A DNA stretch of 57,423 nucleotides from an uncultured Porphyromonadaceae bacterium (GTDB lineage Bacteria; Bacteroidota; Bacteroidia; Bacteroidales; Muribaculaceae). This document shows positions 7,199 to 15,267 of this stretch, piece by piece. The notes beneath the pieces are model-generated. The model was not told the DNA's origin. It did no database searches and saw nothing but the letters and a program-made list of their open reading frames with translations. Every line of letters begins with the position of its first letter. Within the stretch, counting starts at the first letter, position 1. The translations under genes were made by a program, and so were the position numbers. The stretch is taken from NCBI GenBank assembly GCA_902470475.1, contig CABRGT010000006.1, positions 1 to 57,423 of the forward strand, given 5' to 3'.

Positions 7199-8767
7199 AT
7201 GTCAGGAAGGTTGTATAAAATAATTGTCCCTCTTATCGTTGCCGCGGTTGTCGCAGGATGTATCAAGAACGATATACCTTACCCGCGGATTCAGGCCAAT
7301 TTCCTGACATTCAGTGCGACGGGACAGGACCGCGGGACTGCGATCGATTCCATCAACCGTACCGTCACGCTTTATTTCGGAGAGGAGACCGACATCCAGA
7401 ACGTAATCATTGAAGAATATACTCTGACTCCGGGCGCGTCGGTGGTCGGGACGGCTCTTGACGCTCCGCTGGATCTGTCGCAGGCACAGCATGTCGTGCT
7501 GCATCTGTATCAGGACTGGTTATGGACAATAACGGGTGTGCAGAATATCGAGCGGTATTTTACCGTGAGCGGCCAGGTGGGCGCATCGTTCATCGATGTG
7601 CCGGGACGCCGGGTTGTGGTATATATTAATTCAAAGCAGCCCCTCAACAGAGTCCTGGTAGAGTCTGTCAAACTCGGACCGACGGGATCGGTGCTTACGC
7701 CATTTCTTGAAGGCGAATATGTCGATCTGTCGCGTCCGCTCGAAGTAAAGTTGCAGGCTTACGGCCGCGTGACCACGTGGACGATATTTGCCGAGCATAC
7801 TGACGCCGAGGTGACGACATCGCGCGCGGATGCCTGGACCAATGTAGCATGGATTTACGGAGAGGCCCAGGCAGGGAAGAATAACGGCATCCAGTACCGT
7901 ATCGAAGGTGACACGGAATGGACCACTGTGCCGGCTGCCGACGTGACTCATGACGGCGGCAACTTCTGTGCGCGAATCATACATCTTTCGCCCGAGACGG
8001 CCTATGAGGCCCGTGCGTTCTCGGATGACGCATACGGCGATGTGCTGAAGTTTACGACAGGTTCGGTCATTCAGGTGCCGAATACCAACCTTGACGAATG
8101 GTGGCTTGACGGCAAGGTGTGGAATCCGTGGCCCGAGGGCGGCACTCCGTACTGGGATACCGGCAACAAGGGTGCCACTACGCTGGGACCGTCGAACAGC
8201 ACGCCAACTGACGACACGTCGACGGGCAGCGGATGGGCCGCGCGTCTTGAGACCAAATTTGTCGGTATCGGAGCGCTGGGCAAGCTTGCCGCGGGTAATC
8301 TGTTTGTGGGACTTTACTACAAGACGGACGGGACGAACGGTATATTGCATTTCGGCCGTCCGTTCACGGAGCGCCCGACCAAACTTCGGGGATATCTGAA
8401 GTATACCTCGTCGACAATCAATTACGCATCAGAAGAATGGGCCGACCTTAAGGGGCAGCCGGACACGTGTATCGTGTGGTGTGCGCTGATCGATCAGAAC
8501 GAGCCGTTCGAAATACGTACCAATCCGCGCAACCGCCAGCTGTTTGATTCCGAAGGATCATATGTAGTGGCTTACGGCAAGGTGCAGTTCGGACAGACAA
8601 TCGAGAATTACATTCCGTTTGAGTTCGAACTTGATTACAAGTCAACCTCCCGCGTACCCAAATATATACTTATAACGGCTTCGGCCAGCAAATACGGCGA
8701 CTATTTCACGGGAGGGGCCGGATCGGTCCTCTATCTCGATGACCTTGAGTTGCTCTATGACTATTGA
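7199..8767 (+). CDS. PCMD-domain lipoprotein
   Basis: A 522-residue protein starting 4 bases after the barrel gene. The N-terminus is a lipoprotein signal (KIIVPLIVAAVVAGC, Cys20). Residues ~30-200 look like repeated small beta domains, for example FSATGQDRGTAIDSINRTVTLYF. The C-terminal ~230 residues match the PCMD (putative carbohydrate metabolism domain) pattern: NLDEWWLDGKVWNPWPEG, TGSGWAARLETKFVGIG, AAGNLFVGLYY and the final SVLYLDDLELLYDY. Such proteins are surface lipoproteins of gut Bacteroidota, thought to bind glycans. The absence of adjacent SusC/SusD genes leaves the ligand open. Confidence 0.8.
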   Translation: MSGRLYKIIVPLIVAAVVAGCIKNDIPYPRIQANFLTFSATGQDRGTAIDSINRTVTLYFGEETDIQNVIIEEYTLTPGASVVGTALDAPLDLSQAQHVVLHLYQDWLWTITGVQNIERYFTVSGQVGASFIDVPGRRVVVYINSKQPLNRVLVESVKLGPTGSVLTPFLEGEYVDLSRPLEVKLQAYGRVTTWTIFAEHTDAEVTTSRADAWTNVAWIYGEAQAGKNNGIQYRIEGDTEWTTVPAADVTHDGGNFCARIIHLSPETAYEARAFSDDAYGDVLKFTTGSVIQVPNTNLDEWWLDGKVWNPWPEGGTPYWDTGNKGATTLGPSNSTPTDDTSTGSGWAARLETKFVGIGALGKLAAGNLFVGLYYKTDGTNGILHFGRPFTERPTKLRGYLKYTSSTINYASEEWADLKGQPDTCIVWCALIDQNEPFEIRTNPRNRQLFDSEGSYVVAYGKVQFGQTIENYIPFEFELDYKSTSRVPKYILITASASKYGDYFTGGAGSVLYLDDLELLYDY

Positions 8768-8808
8768 TGCCGGTTTTGTCAGCATGCAGTTACATGACAG
8801 TTACGACT

Positions 8809-8840
8809 ATTGACAGAAAGAAAACAAATTTGTAACTTTG
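8809..8840 (+). promoter_or_regulatory. Promoter of the hydrolase/MurF-like/Ddl operon
   Basis: ATTG at 8809-8812 and TAACTTTG at 8833-8840 are 20 bases apart, a good Bacteroidota promoter. It lies 20 bases upstream of the hydrolase ATG and shows the three genes form their own unit. Confidence 0.75.
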
Positions 8841-8860
8841 TGCTACATTTAATATGAATC

Positions 8861-9631
8861 ATGGAAAAATCATTGACAATAGACGGCATTAAGATCAATT
8901 ACCGCCATGGCGGCAAGGGTGATCCTGTCATTCTGATGCATGGCTGGGGCTGCGACAGCAGCGCTCTCGGGCTTTTCGAGCGCGTCGGCCTTGAAAACCA
9001 TACCGTCTATAATATAGACCTCCCGGGATTCGGCAAATCGGAAGAACCGCTTAAGCCCTGGGGAGTCGAGGAATATACCCGGATGCTTGAAAATTTCTGC
9101 AAGGAACTCGGTATTGTCAACCCTGTTGTTCTCGGGCATTCATTCGGCGGACGCATTGCGTTGCTTTTCGCGTCCCGAAACAAGGTACGGAAACTGGTGC
9201 TGGTCGATGCGGCCGGAGTGAAGCCCCGCCGCTCGCTCAAGTACTATCTGAAAGTATATTCATTCAAGCTCTGCCGGATGATCTATCCTGCCTTGGTCGG
9301 AAAAGAAAAGGCTCAGCAGAAGATCGAGGCAATGCGTTCCAGACGCGGATCCTACGACTACAACAATTGTTCGCCGATGATGCGTAAGGTCATGGTAAAT
9401 GTGGTGAACACGGATCTGCGTTGGTGCATGAAAAAGATACAGGCGCCTACACTTCTGCTCTGGGGCGAGAACGACACTGCTACACCCATGCGCGATGCGC
9501 GTATCATGCTCAAGCGTATTCCCGATTCGGGTCTGATATCCTTTGCCGGCGCAGGCCATTTCTCCTTTGTTGACAATCCTTATCAGTCGGCAGCCGCCGT
9601 ACGCCGGTTCCTGATGCAGGCTCCCCAGTAA
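8861..9631 (+). CDS. Alpha/beta hydrolase
   Basis: A 256-residue single-domain hydrolase without a signal peptide. The oxyanion motif HGWG is near residue 27, the nucleophile elbow is GHSFGG with Ser94, the acid is probably the Asp in GENDTAT, and the base His is in GAGHFSF near the end. This family includes esterases, peptidases and acyl hydrolases, and the substrate cannot be read from sequence. It opens an operon with a MurF-like ligase (10-base gap) and a D-Ala-D-Ala ligase, so a substrate related to a cell-wall peptide or its precursor is plausible but inferred. Confidence 0.85.
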   Translation: MEKSLTIDGIKINYRHGGKGDPVILMHGWGCDSSALGLFERVGLENHTVYNIDLPGFGKSEEPLKPWGVEEYTRMLENFCKELGIVNPVVLGHSFGGRIALLFASRNKVRKLVLVDAAGVKPRRSLKYYLKVYSFKLCRMIYPALVGKEKAQQKIEAMRSRRGSYDYNNCSPMMRKVMVNVVNTDLRWCMKKIQAPTLLLWGENDTATPMRDARIMLKRIPDSGLISFAGAGHFSFVDNPYQSAAAVRRFLMQAPQ

Positions 9632-9641
9632 AAACAAATCT

Positions 9642-11240
9642 ATGGAAACAGTCATATACAGTATTGTACTTGATCTGATCTGCGTCTGTCAGTTTCTTGA
9701 GCTTTCGCGCGATCTGATGATGTATCAGCAGAACTCCTATCGTCCCGAACGATACCGCCGCTGGCTCAGTGAATCGGGCGACACGACGTCGCTTTGGCGT
9801 CTGCTCGCTCTTGTGATCTTCTTCATAGCCATCTCGACGCTTTCCCATCCTTATGCGTCGGCGGCTCTGACAGGCATGTTCGGCCTGACGATGGCATGGA
9901 ACCTTGCGGTAAAAAAATATAAGAAACCGCTTGCATGGACTGCGCGTGCACGCCGCATCTACGCTACAGCCGTGATTCTGACGGCCGGTATCGCTGTCGC
10001 GTCGGTATTTCTTTTTGCTGACACTGATTCGGCGTCTTCGATACTTTTCACTCTTTCGATCGCCATGCTCGGCTGCTTCTGCGGCTCGCATCTGATCATT
10101 GTGGCGAGCGGATACTTGCTTATGCCAATCGAAAAGGCCATTAACCGGCGCTACTATAACGATGCGGCGCGGCGACTCGCTGCCATGCCTGATCTCACGA
10201 TTGTCGGAATTACCGGCAGCTACGGCAAGACGAGCACAAAGCATTATCTTCACCGTATCCTCTCGGAGCAGTTCGACACGCTGATGACCCCCGGGAGCTA
10301 TAATACGACTTTAGGTGTCATCCGTACAGTACGTGAGATGCTCAAGTCCTACAATGAGGTCTTCATTGTCGAGATGGGAGCCAAGCAGCCCGGTGATATT
10401 AAGGAAATCTGCGATCTGGTCCATCCTTCAGTCGGCATTGTAACGGCAGTCGGTCCGCAGCATTTAGAGTCGTTCAAGACCATCGATCGGGTGCAGTCGA
10501 CAAAATTCGAGCTTGTCGATGCACTGCCATCCGGCGGACTGGCTGTCGTAAACAACGATTTCGAAAAGATCGCCGACCGGAAAGTCTGCAACACCGAGTG
10601 TCTGCGTTATGCCGTTTCCTCAAAGAATGCCGATTATAGAGCGGTGGATGTGACATACAGTCCGACAGGAACCACATTCAGAGTCGTTGGCCCCGACGGT
10701 TACTCGCTGGCGCTGAGTACGCGTCTGATGGGCGAGGTAAACGTCAGCGACCTGCTTGCCGCCGTCATTGTGGCACACCGTCTCGGTGTGAGCGACGCGA
10801 ATATCGCGGCAGCTGTTGCGTCCATCGATCCGGTAGAGCATCGTCTTTCTGTTAAAAAGACCCCGGGCGGCATCACTATTCTTGACGATGCCTTCAACAG
10901 TAATCCCGTGGGGTCACGCATGGCGCTCGAGGTCCTGGGCAGCATGGGACCGGGGAAGCGCATCGTCATCACACCGGGCATGATAGAGCTTGGCGACAGG
11001 CAGTATGAGCTGAATAAGGAATTCGGGCGCAATGTGGCCCTGCATTCCGACATAGCCATAATAGTCGGACAATACAACCGCGAAGCCATCATCGACGGCA
11101 TAGGTGAAGAAGGACGCCTGGCCAAGGATGCCGTGCATACGGTCGATACTTTTGCTGAGGCGCAGAAACTTTTGACCTCACTCGTCGTTAAAGATGATGT
11201 GGTGCTTTATGAAAACGATTTACCTGACACATTTAAATAA
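9642..11240 (+). CDS. Membrane-anchored Mur ligase (MurF-like)
   Basis: A 532-residue protein. The first ~165 residues contain about four hydrophobic segments (for example LLALVIFFIAIST, ATAVILTAGIAVASVFLF, SHLIIVASGYLL), unlike cytosolic MurF. The remainder is a Mur ligase: P-loop GITGSYGKTSTKHYL (~187-201), GSYNTTLGVIR, EMGAKQPGDI, the Lys-bearing region TKFEL, and DDAFNSNPVGS, which corresponds to the DDSYNANP motif of MurF. MurF adds D-Ala-D-Ala to a UDP-MurNAc tripeptide. Together with the Ddl-type gene 14 bases downstream, a second dipeptide-adding pathway at the membrane is suggested. The main murF is expected elsewhere in the genome. Confidence 0.8.
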   Translation: METVIYSIVLDLICVCQFLELSRDLMMYQQNSYRPERYRRWLSESGDTTSLWRLLALVIFFIAISTLSHPYASAALTGMFGLTMAWNLAVKKYKKPLAWTARARRIYATAVILTAGIAVASVFLFADTDSASSILFTLSIAMLGCFCGSHLIIVASGYLLMPIEKAINRRYYNDAARRLAAMPDLTIVGITGSYGKTSTKHYLHRILSEQFDTLMTPGSYNTTLGVIRTVREMLKSYNEVFIVEMGAKQPGDIKEICDLVHPSVGIVTAVGPQHLESFKTIDRVQSTKFELVDALPSGGLAVVNNDFEKIADRKVCNTECLRYAVSSKNADYRAVDVTYSPTGTTFRVVGPDGYSLALSTRLMGEVNVSDLLAAVIVAHRLGVSDANIAAAVASIDPVEHRLSVKKTPGGITILDDAFNSNPVGSRMALEVLGSMGPGKRIVITPGMIELGDRQYELNKEFGRNVALHSDIAIIVGQYNREAIIDGIGEEGRLAKDAVHTVDTFAEAQKLLTSLVVKDDVVLYENDLPDTFK

Positions 11241-11254
11241 TTCGCAAACGTGAT

Positions 11255-12415
11255 ATGAAAACTGTTGTAGGCGTGTTTTTTGGCGGCCGTTCCACCGAGC
11301 ATGAGATCTCCGTGATTTCAGCCAATCAGGCTATGGCTGCCATGAATCCTGACAAATACGAGATTATACCGATATATATATCAAAAGACGGCCGATGGTA
11401 CACCGGCCGCGAGCTGACCACACTGTCGAATTATCGCCATCCGGAGCAGCTGCTGCAGAAGTGCACCGAGGTGTATATGCGCCCGGTCTACGGCGACTTC
11501 AATCTGTACAATGTCAGGAAGCCCATGTTTGGCAAAGATGTGCTCGCGACACTTGACGTCGCTATTCCGGTCTTTCATGGTACAAATGTGGAGGACGGAA
11601 AGTTCGAGGGCGTTCTGGAGACAATCGGCATTCCTTATGCGGGATGCAACACGCTTGCATCGGCCAACGGTATGGACAAGATCACCATGAAGATGATTCT
11701 GCGTGCCGACGGCATACCCGTGGTTGACTACGTGTGGATGACTGACCGCCAGTGGACGGCCGATCGCGACGAGATGGTCCGCAAGGTCGAGGAGACTCTC
11801 GGGTATCCTGTCATCGTGAAGCCCGCTGACCTCGGCTCGAGTATCGGTATCGGCGTGGCACATGACCGGGAGCAACTTATCATGAGGCTTGATGAAGCCG
11901 CACGATTCTCGCGCAGACTTATCGTAGAGCATATGGTCACGGCCCTGAGGGAGATCAACTGCTCGGTATTGGGCGATGTCGATGAATACGAGACATCCGT
12001 GCTTGAAGAGCCCATTAAGGCAGAGGAAATCCTGTCGTACGGCGACAAATACATGGGAGGCGGAATGCATGCCGCACAGAAGCGTATTCCCGCGCAACTT
12101 CCCGATGACCAGGCCGAGGAATGCCGCCGGCTTGCCGGTGAGACTTTCCGTGTACTTTCATGTCACGGCGTGAGTCGTGTCGATCTGATCATCGATGATG
12201 CTATCGGAAAGGTGTATGTCAATGAGATTAATACGATACCCGGATCATTGTCGTACTATCTTTGGGAAGCAGCCGGACTGCCGTTTGACCAGCTGATGGA
12301 CCGGCTGGTTAAACTGGCGCTCAAGCGCCGCCGCGACGAACAGGGCAAGACGACCAGTTTCTCCCAAAATATCTTTGCCATGGGCGGAGGTGTTAAAGGC
12401 GGCTTGAAAAAGTAA
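11255..12415 (+). CDS. D-alanine--D-alanine ligase family (ATP-grasp), long form
   Basis: A 386-residue ATP-grasp ligase. Ddl signatures are present: FGGRSTEHEISVISA at 9-23, VFHGTNVEDGKFEGVLE, PYAGCNTLASANGMDK, VKPADLGSSIGI, and YVNEINTIPGS near the end. The omega-loop segment YGDKYM has a Tyr as in D-Ala-D-Ala ligases rather than the VanA-like loop, which favours a D-Ala-D-Ala product, though this is not decisive. It is longer than the ~325-residue Ddl common in Bacteroidota. It is co-transcribed with a membrane MurF-like enzyme that would consume the dipeptide. Confidence 0.85.
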   Translation: MKTVVGVFFGGRSTEHEISVISANQAMAAMNPDKYEIIPIYISKDGRWYTGRELTTLSNYRHPEQLLQKCTEVYMRPVYGDFNLYNVRKPMFGKDVLATLDVAIPVFHGTNVEDGKFEGVLETIGIPYAGCNTLASANGMDKITMKMILRADGIPVVDYVWMTDRQWTADRDEMVRKVEETLGYPVIVKPADLGSSIGIGVAHDREQLIMRLDEAARFSRRLIVEHMVTALREINCSVLGDVDEYETSVLEEPIKAEEILSYGDKYMGGGMHAAQKRIPAQLPDDQAEECRRLAGETFRVLSCHGVSRVDLIIDDAIGKVYVNEINTIPGSLSYYLWEAAGLPFDQLMDRLVKLALKRRRDEQGKTTSFSQNIFAMGGGVKGGLKK

Positions 12416-12436
12416 CATTCCGGACATATAATACAG

Positions 12437-12468
12437 ACGAGTGGACCGGCGGCTGTCAGTCCACTCGT
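12437..12468 (+). terminator. Terminator of the Ddl operon
   Basis: ACGAGTGGAC (12437-12446) pairs with GTCCACTCGT (12459-12468), followed by TTTTTG. It closes the three-gene operon before the clpC promoter. Confidence 0.85.
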
Positions 12469-12513
12469 TTTTGTAATAAAATGTTTGAATTTTAGTTAAA
12501 TCATATATTTTTT

Positions 12514-12545
12514 GTTGGCGATAAAAAAATAATTCATTAACTTTG
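12514..12545 (+). promoter_or_regulatory. Promoter of clpC
   Basis: GTTG ending at 12517 and TAACTTTG at 12538-12545 are 20 bases apart. About 100 bases of leader follow before the ATG at 12647. No CIRCE-like inverted repeat was seen. Confidence 0.7.
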
Positions 12546-12646
12546 AACTAAAGCGGGACAAAATCATTTAAAATAAATCAGTATTTGGAAACTATGGCAT
12601 AAAATTTGCTCAAGCATATTGTATATTTAAGTACTGTTTCAGATAG

Positions 12647-15193
12647 ATGGAGAACAAATTTTCAGATAAATTCAAGCTCGTCATGACAGAAGCGCGCCAG
12701 CAGGCGATCAGGCATAATAATCCCGTTATCGGGCCTGAACACCTTTTGCTTGCCATTTTGTCAGATGCCGGCGGTGAGGCGTACGTCACAATAGATTCTA
12801 TTGTCGACGGTAACCGTCTTGCCGAAATGCTGGCTGTTCTCGATGAGTCGATGTTCGAGATCACCGGCGCGCGCAACCGTGATGTGACGCTCAGTGATCT
12901 GACGGCACGTATATCAAAGCTTTCAATTCTCGAGGCACGGATGCTCAAGGACGAGGTCATTGATGACCTGCATCTGCTGCTCGCAATATTTCATAATTAT
13001 GAAGTGCAGTCTATGGACTATTTCAAGCCGTTTATAAATGCCGGCATCACATATCAGGCTCTGATGAAGGCTGTCGGGCAGCATCGCGGCACACCCGTGG
13101 CGGGTGCCGGATTTGCAGGCGACGATGAAGATGACAGCGGCGAGCGTCAGCATCCTGAAGAGGCGCAGCCGTCGGGAATGTCGTTCGGCAGTCGCGGAAA
13201 GTCGTCGGGCGCCGCACGCAAGCAGGCAGGCACTGATACGCCTATGCTTGACAAGTTCGGTCACGATATGACAAAGTCGGCTGCCGCCGGGCAGCTTGAC
13301 CCTGTGGTGGGCCGCCAGACAGAAATCGAGCGGCTTGCACAGATACTGAGCCGCCGCAAGAAGAACAATCCGGTGCTAATCGGCGAACCGGGCGTGGGTA
13401 AATCGGCTATTGTCGAGGGGCTGGCTCTGCGCATCATCAACCATCAGGTACCCCGCGTGCTTTTCAACAAGCGCGTGGTGGCTCTCGACATGGCGTCGCT
13501 GGTAGCCGGTACAAAGTACCGCGGCGAGTTTGAGGAACGTGTAAAGGCCATTCTCACCGAACTGTCGAAGAACAAGGATATCATCCTTTTCATCGACGAG
13601 ATACATACCATAGTCGGAGCAGGCAACGCTCAGGGACAGATGGATGCCGCCAATATGCTCAAGCCGGCGCTTGCCCGCGGCGAGCTGCAGTGTATCGGAG
13701 CGACGACTCTCGACGAGTACCGTGTCAATATAGAGAAGGACGGGGCGCTCGAGCGTCGCTTCCAGAAGGTGATGGTCGAGCCGACCACTGCCGAGGAAAC
13801 GGTTACGATTCTCAACAACATAAAGCCCAAGTACGAAGCTCACCACAACGTCAGCTATACTGACGGTGCAATCGAGGCGTGCGTCAAACTGACAGACCGC
13901 TACGTTTCGGACCGCAACTTTCCCGACAAGGCTATCGATGCCCTTGACGAGGCGGGTGCCCGCGCGCACATCATCAACGTGGCGGTTCCTGAGACCATCG
14001 AGGAGCTCGAACGGCAAATAGAGGAGGCTACCAAGAACAAGCTTGAGGCAGCTCACTCGCAGAACTTCGAACTTGCGGCCGTGTGGCGTGACCGCGCACA
14101 AAAACTCGGCGAGGAACTTGAATCGGCAAAGGCCGACTGGGAGAAATCGCTTGAAGAGAACCGCGTCACAGTCGACGAGGACAAGGTAGCCGAGGTAGTT
14201 GCCATGATGACGGGGGTCCCCGTGCAGCGGGTTGCCCAGGCGGAAGGTCTGCGGCTTCTTGAGATGGGACCGACTCTGCACAAGGCGATTATCGGACAGG
14301 ACGACGCCATCGACAAGATTGCGAAAGCAATCCGCCGCAACCGCATAGGCCTCAAGGATCCCAATAAGCCGATCGGCTCGTTCATGTTTCTCGGTCCGAC
14401 CGGCGTCGGCAAGACGCATCTTGCCAAGAAACTGGCTGAATTTCTCTTCGACTCTGCCGAGACGCTGATCCGCATTGACATGAGCGAGTACATGGAGAAA
14501 TTCACCGTGTCGCGTCTGGTCGGTGCACCTCCCGGCTATGTCGGATATGACGAGGGTGGACAGCTTACCGAGGCAGTCCGCCGGCATCCATATTCAGTGG
14601 TACTTCTCGACGAGATCGAGAAGGCACATCCCGACGTATTCAACCTGCTGCTACAGGTTCTCGACGAGGGACGTCTGACCGACTCGATGGGGCGCCGCAT
14701 CGATTTCAAGAATACGATCATAATCATGACCTCGAACATCGGCACACGTCAGCTTAAGGATTTCGGCACAGGTGTTGGCTTCAACACCGGCAATGCCGAG
14801 GCCGACGCCGATGCACGGCATGCGGTGATCCGCAAGGCTCTCAATAAGGCTTTCTCGCCCGAATTCCTCAACCGTGTCGATGACATAATCATGTTCGATC
14901 AGCTTTCGCGCGAGGCCATATTCCAGATCATAGACATCGAGATCGAGGGATTCCGCAAGCGTCTGACAGATCTCGGCTACTCACTTGAACTGACTGACGC
15001 CGCCAAGGATTTCATTGCCGGAAAGGGATATGATCCGCAGTACGGAGCGCGGCCCCTCAAACGCGCCATTCAGAAGTATCTCGAGGACGAACTGGCCGAG
15101 CTGATACTCTCTGCGACACTGTTGCCCGGCAACAAGGTAACAGTTGACTACGATAGCGAAACCGGAAAAATCAAGTCAACCGTAACGGATTGA
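12647..15193 (+). CDS. clpC: AAA+ unfoldase ClpC, ClpP partner
   Basis: An 848-residue Hsp100 protein. The N-terminal Clp repeats cover ~1-150 (HNNPVIGPEHLLLAIL), followed by a Gly/Ser-rich linker (~150-200). ATPase 1 has Walker A GEPGVGKS (~246) and Walker B FIDEIHTIVG. A short middle domain with a UVR-like segment (LEAAHSQNFELAAVWRDRAQ) distinguishes it from ClpB, whose coiled coil is longer. ATPase 2 has GPTGVGKTH (~583) and a VGF loop (~710), the ClpP-docking signature of ClpC/ClpA proteins. It unfolds proteins for ClpP degradation. It is a single-gene unit with its own promoter and a strong terminator. Confidence 0.92.
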   Translation: MENKFSDKFKLVMTEARQQAIRHNNPVIGPEHLLLAILSDAGGEAYVTIDSIVDGNRLAEMLAVLDESMFEITGARNRDVTLSDLTARISKLSILEARMLKDEVIDDLHLLLAIFHNYEVQSMDYFKPFINAGITYQALMKAVGQHRGTPVAGAGFAGDDEDDSGERQHPEEAQPSGMSFGSRGKSSGAARKQAGTDTPMLDKFGHDMTKSAAAGQLDPVVGRQTEIERLAQILSRRKKNNPVLIGEPGVGKSAIVEGLALRIINHQVPRVLFNKRVVALDMASLVAGTKYRGEFEERVKAILTELSKNKDIILFIDEIHTIVGAGNAQGQMDAANMLKPALARGELQCIGATTLDEYRVNIEKDGALERRFQKVMVEPTTAEETVTILNNIKPKYEAHHNVSYTDGAIEACVKLTDRYVSDRNFPDKAIDALDEAGARAHIINVAVPETIEELERQIEEATKNKLEAAHSQNFELAAVWRDRAQKLGEELESAKADWEKSLEENRVTVDEDKVAEVVAMMTGVPVQRVAQAEGLRLLEMGPTLHKAIIGQDDAIDKIAKAIRRNRIGLKDPNKPIGSFMFLGPTGVGKTHLAKKLAEFLFDSAETLIRIDMSEYMEKFTVSRLVGAPPGYVGYDEGGQLTEAVRRHPYSVVLLDEIEKAHPDVFNLLLQVLDEGRLTDSMGRRIDFKNTIIIMTSNIGTRQLKDFGTGVGFNTGNAEADADARHAVIRKALNKAFSPEFLNRVDDIIMFDQLSREAIFQIIDIEIEGFRKRLTDLGYSLELTDAAKDFIAGKGYDPQYGARPLKRAIQKYLEDELAELILSATLLPGNKVTVDYDSETGKIKSTVTD

Positions 15194-15200
15194 TCTCATG

Positions 15201-15262
15201 CATCTATAAAAACGAAGCATCCGGCAGATTCAAACCTGCCGGATGCTTCGTTTTTATAGATG
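15201..15262. terminator. Bidirectional terminator, 27-bp perfect stem
   Basis: The arm 15201-15227 is the exact reverse complement of 15236-15262, with an 8-base loop. Each strand has five A before and five T after the GC-rich core GAAGCATCCGGCAG, so it can terminate both clpC (stop at 15193) and the convergent pepO (stop at 15268). Confidence 0.9.
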
Positions 15263-15267
15263 ATCGG

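Noticed and set aside
12546..12646. CIRCE-type heat-shock operator before clpC
   Set aside because: The leader was scanned and no paired TTAGCACTC-like arms were found.
13376..14587. 403-codon minus-strand open frame
   Set aside because: Shadow of clpC, caused by GC-rich codon use; no motif.
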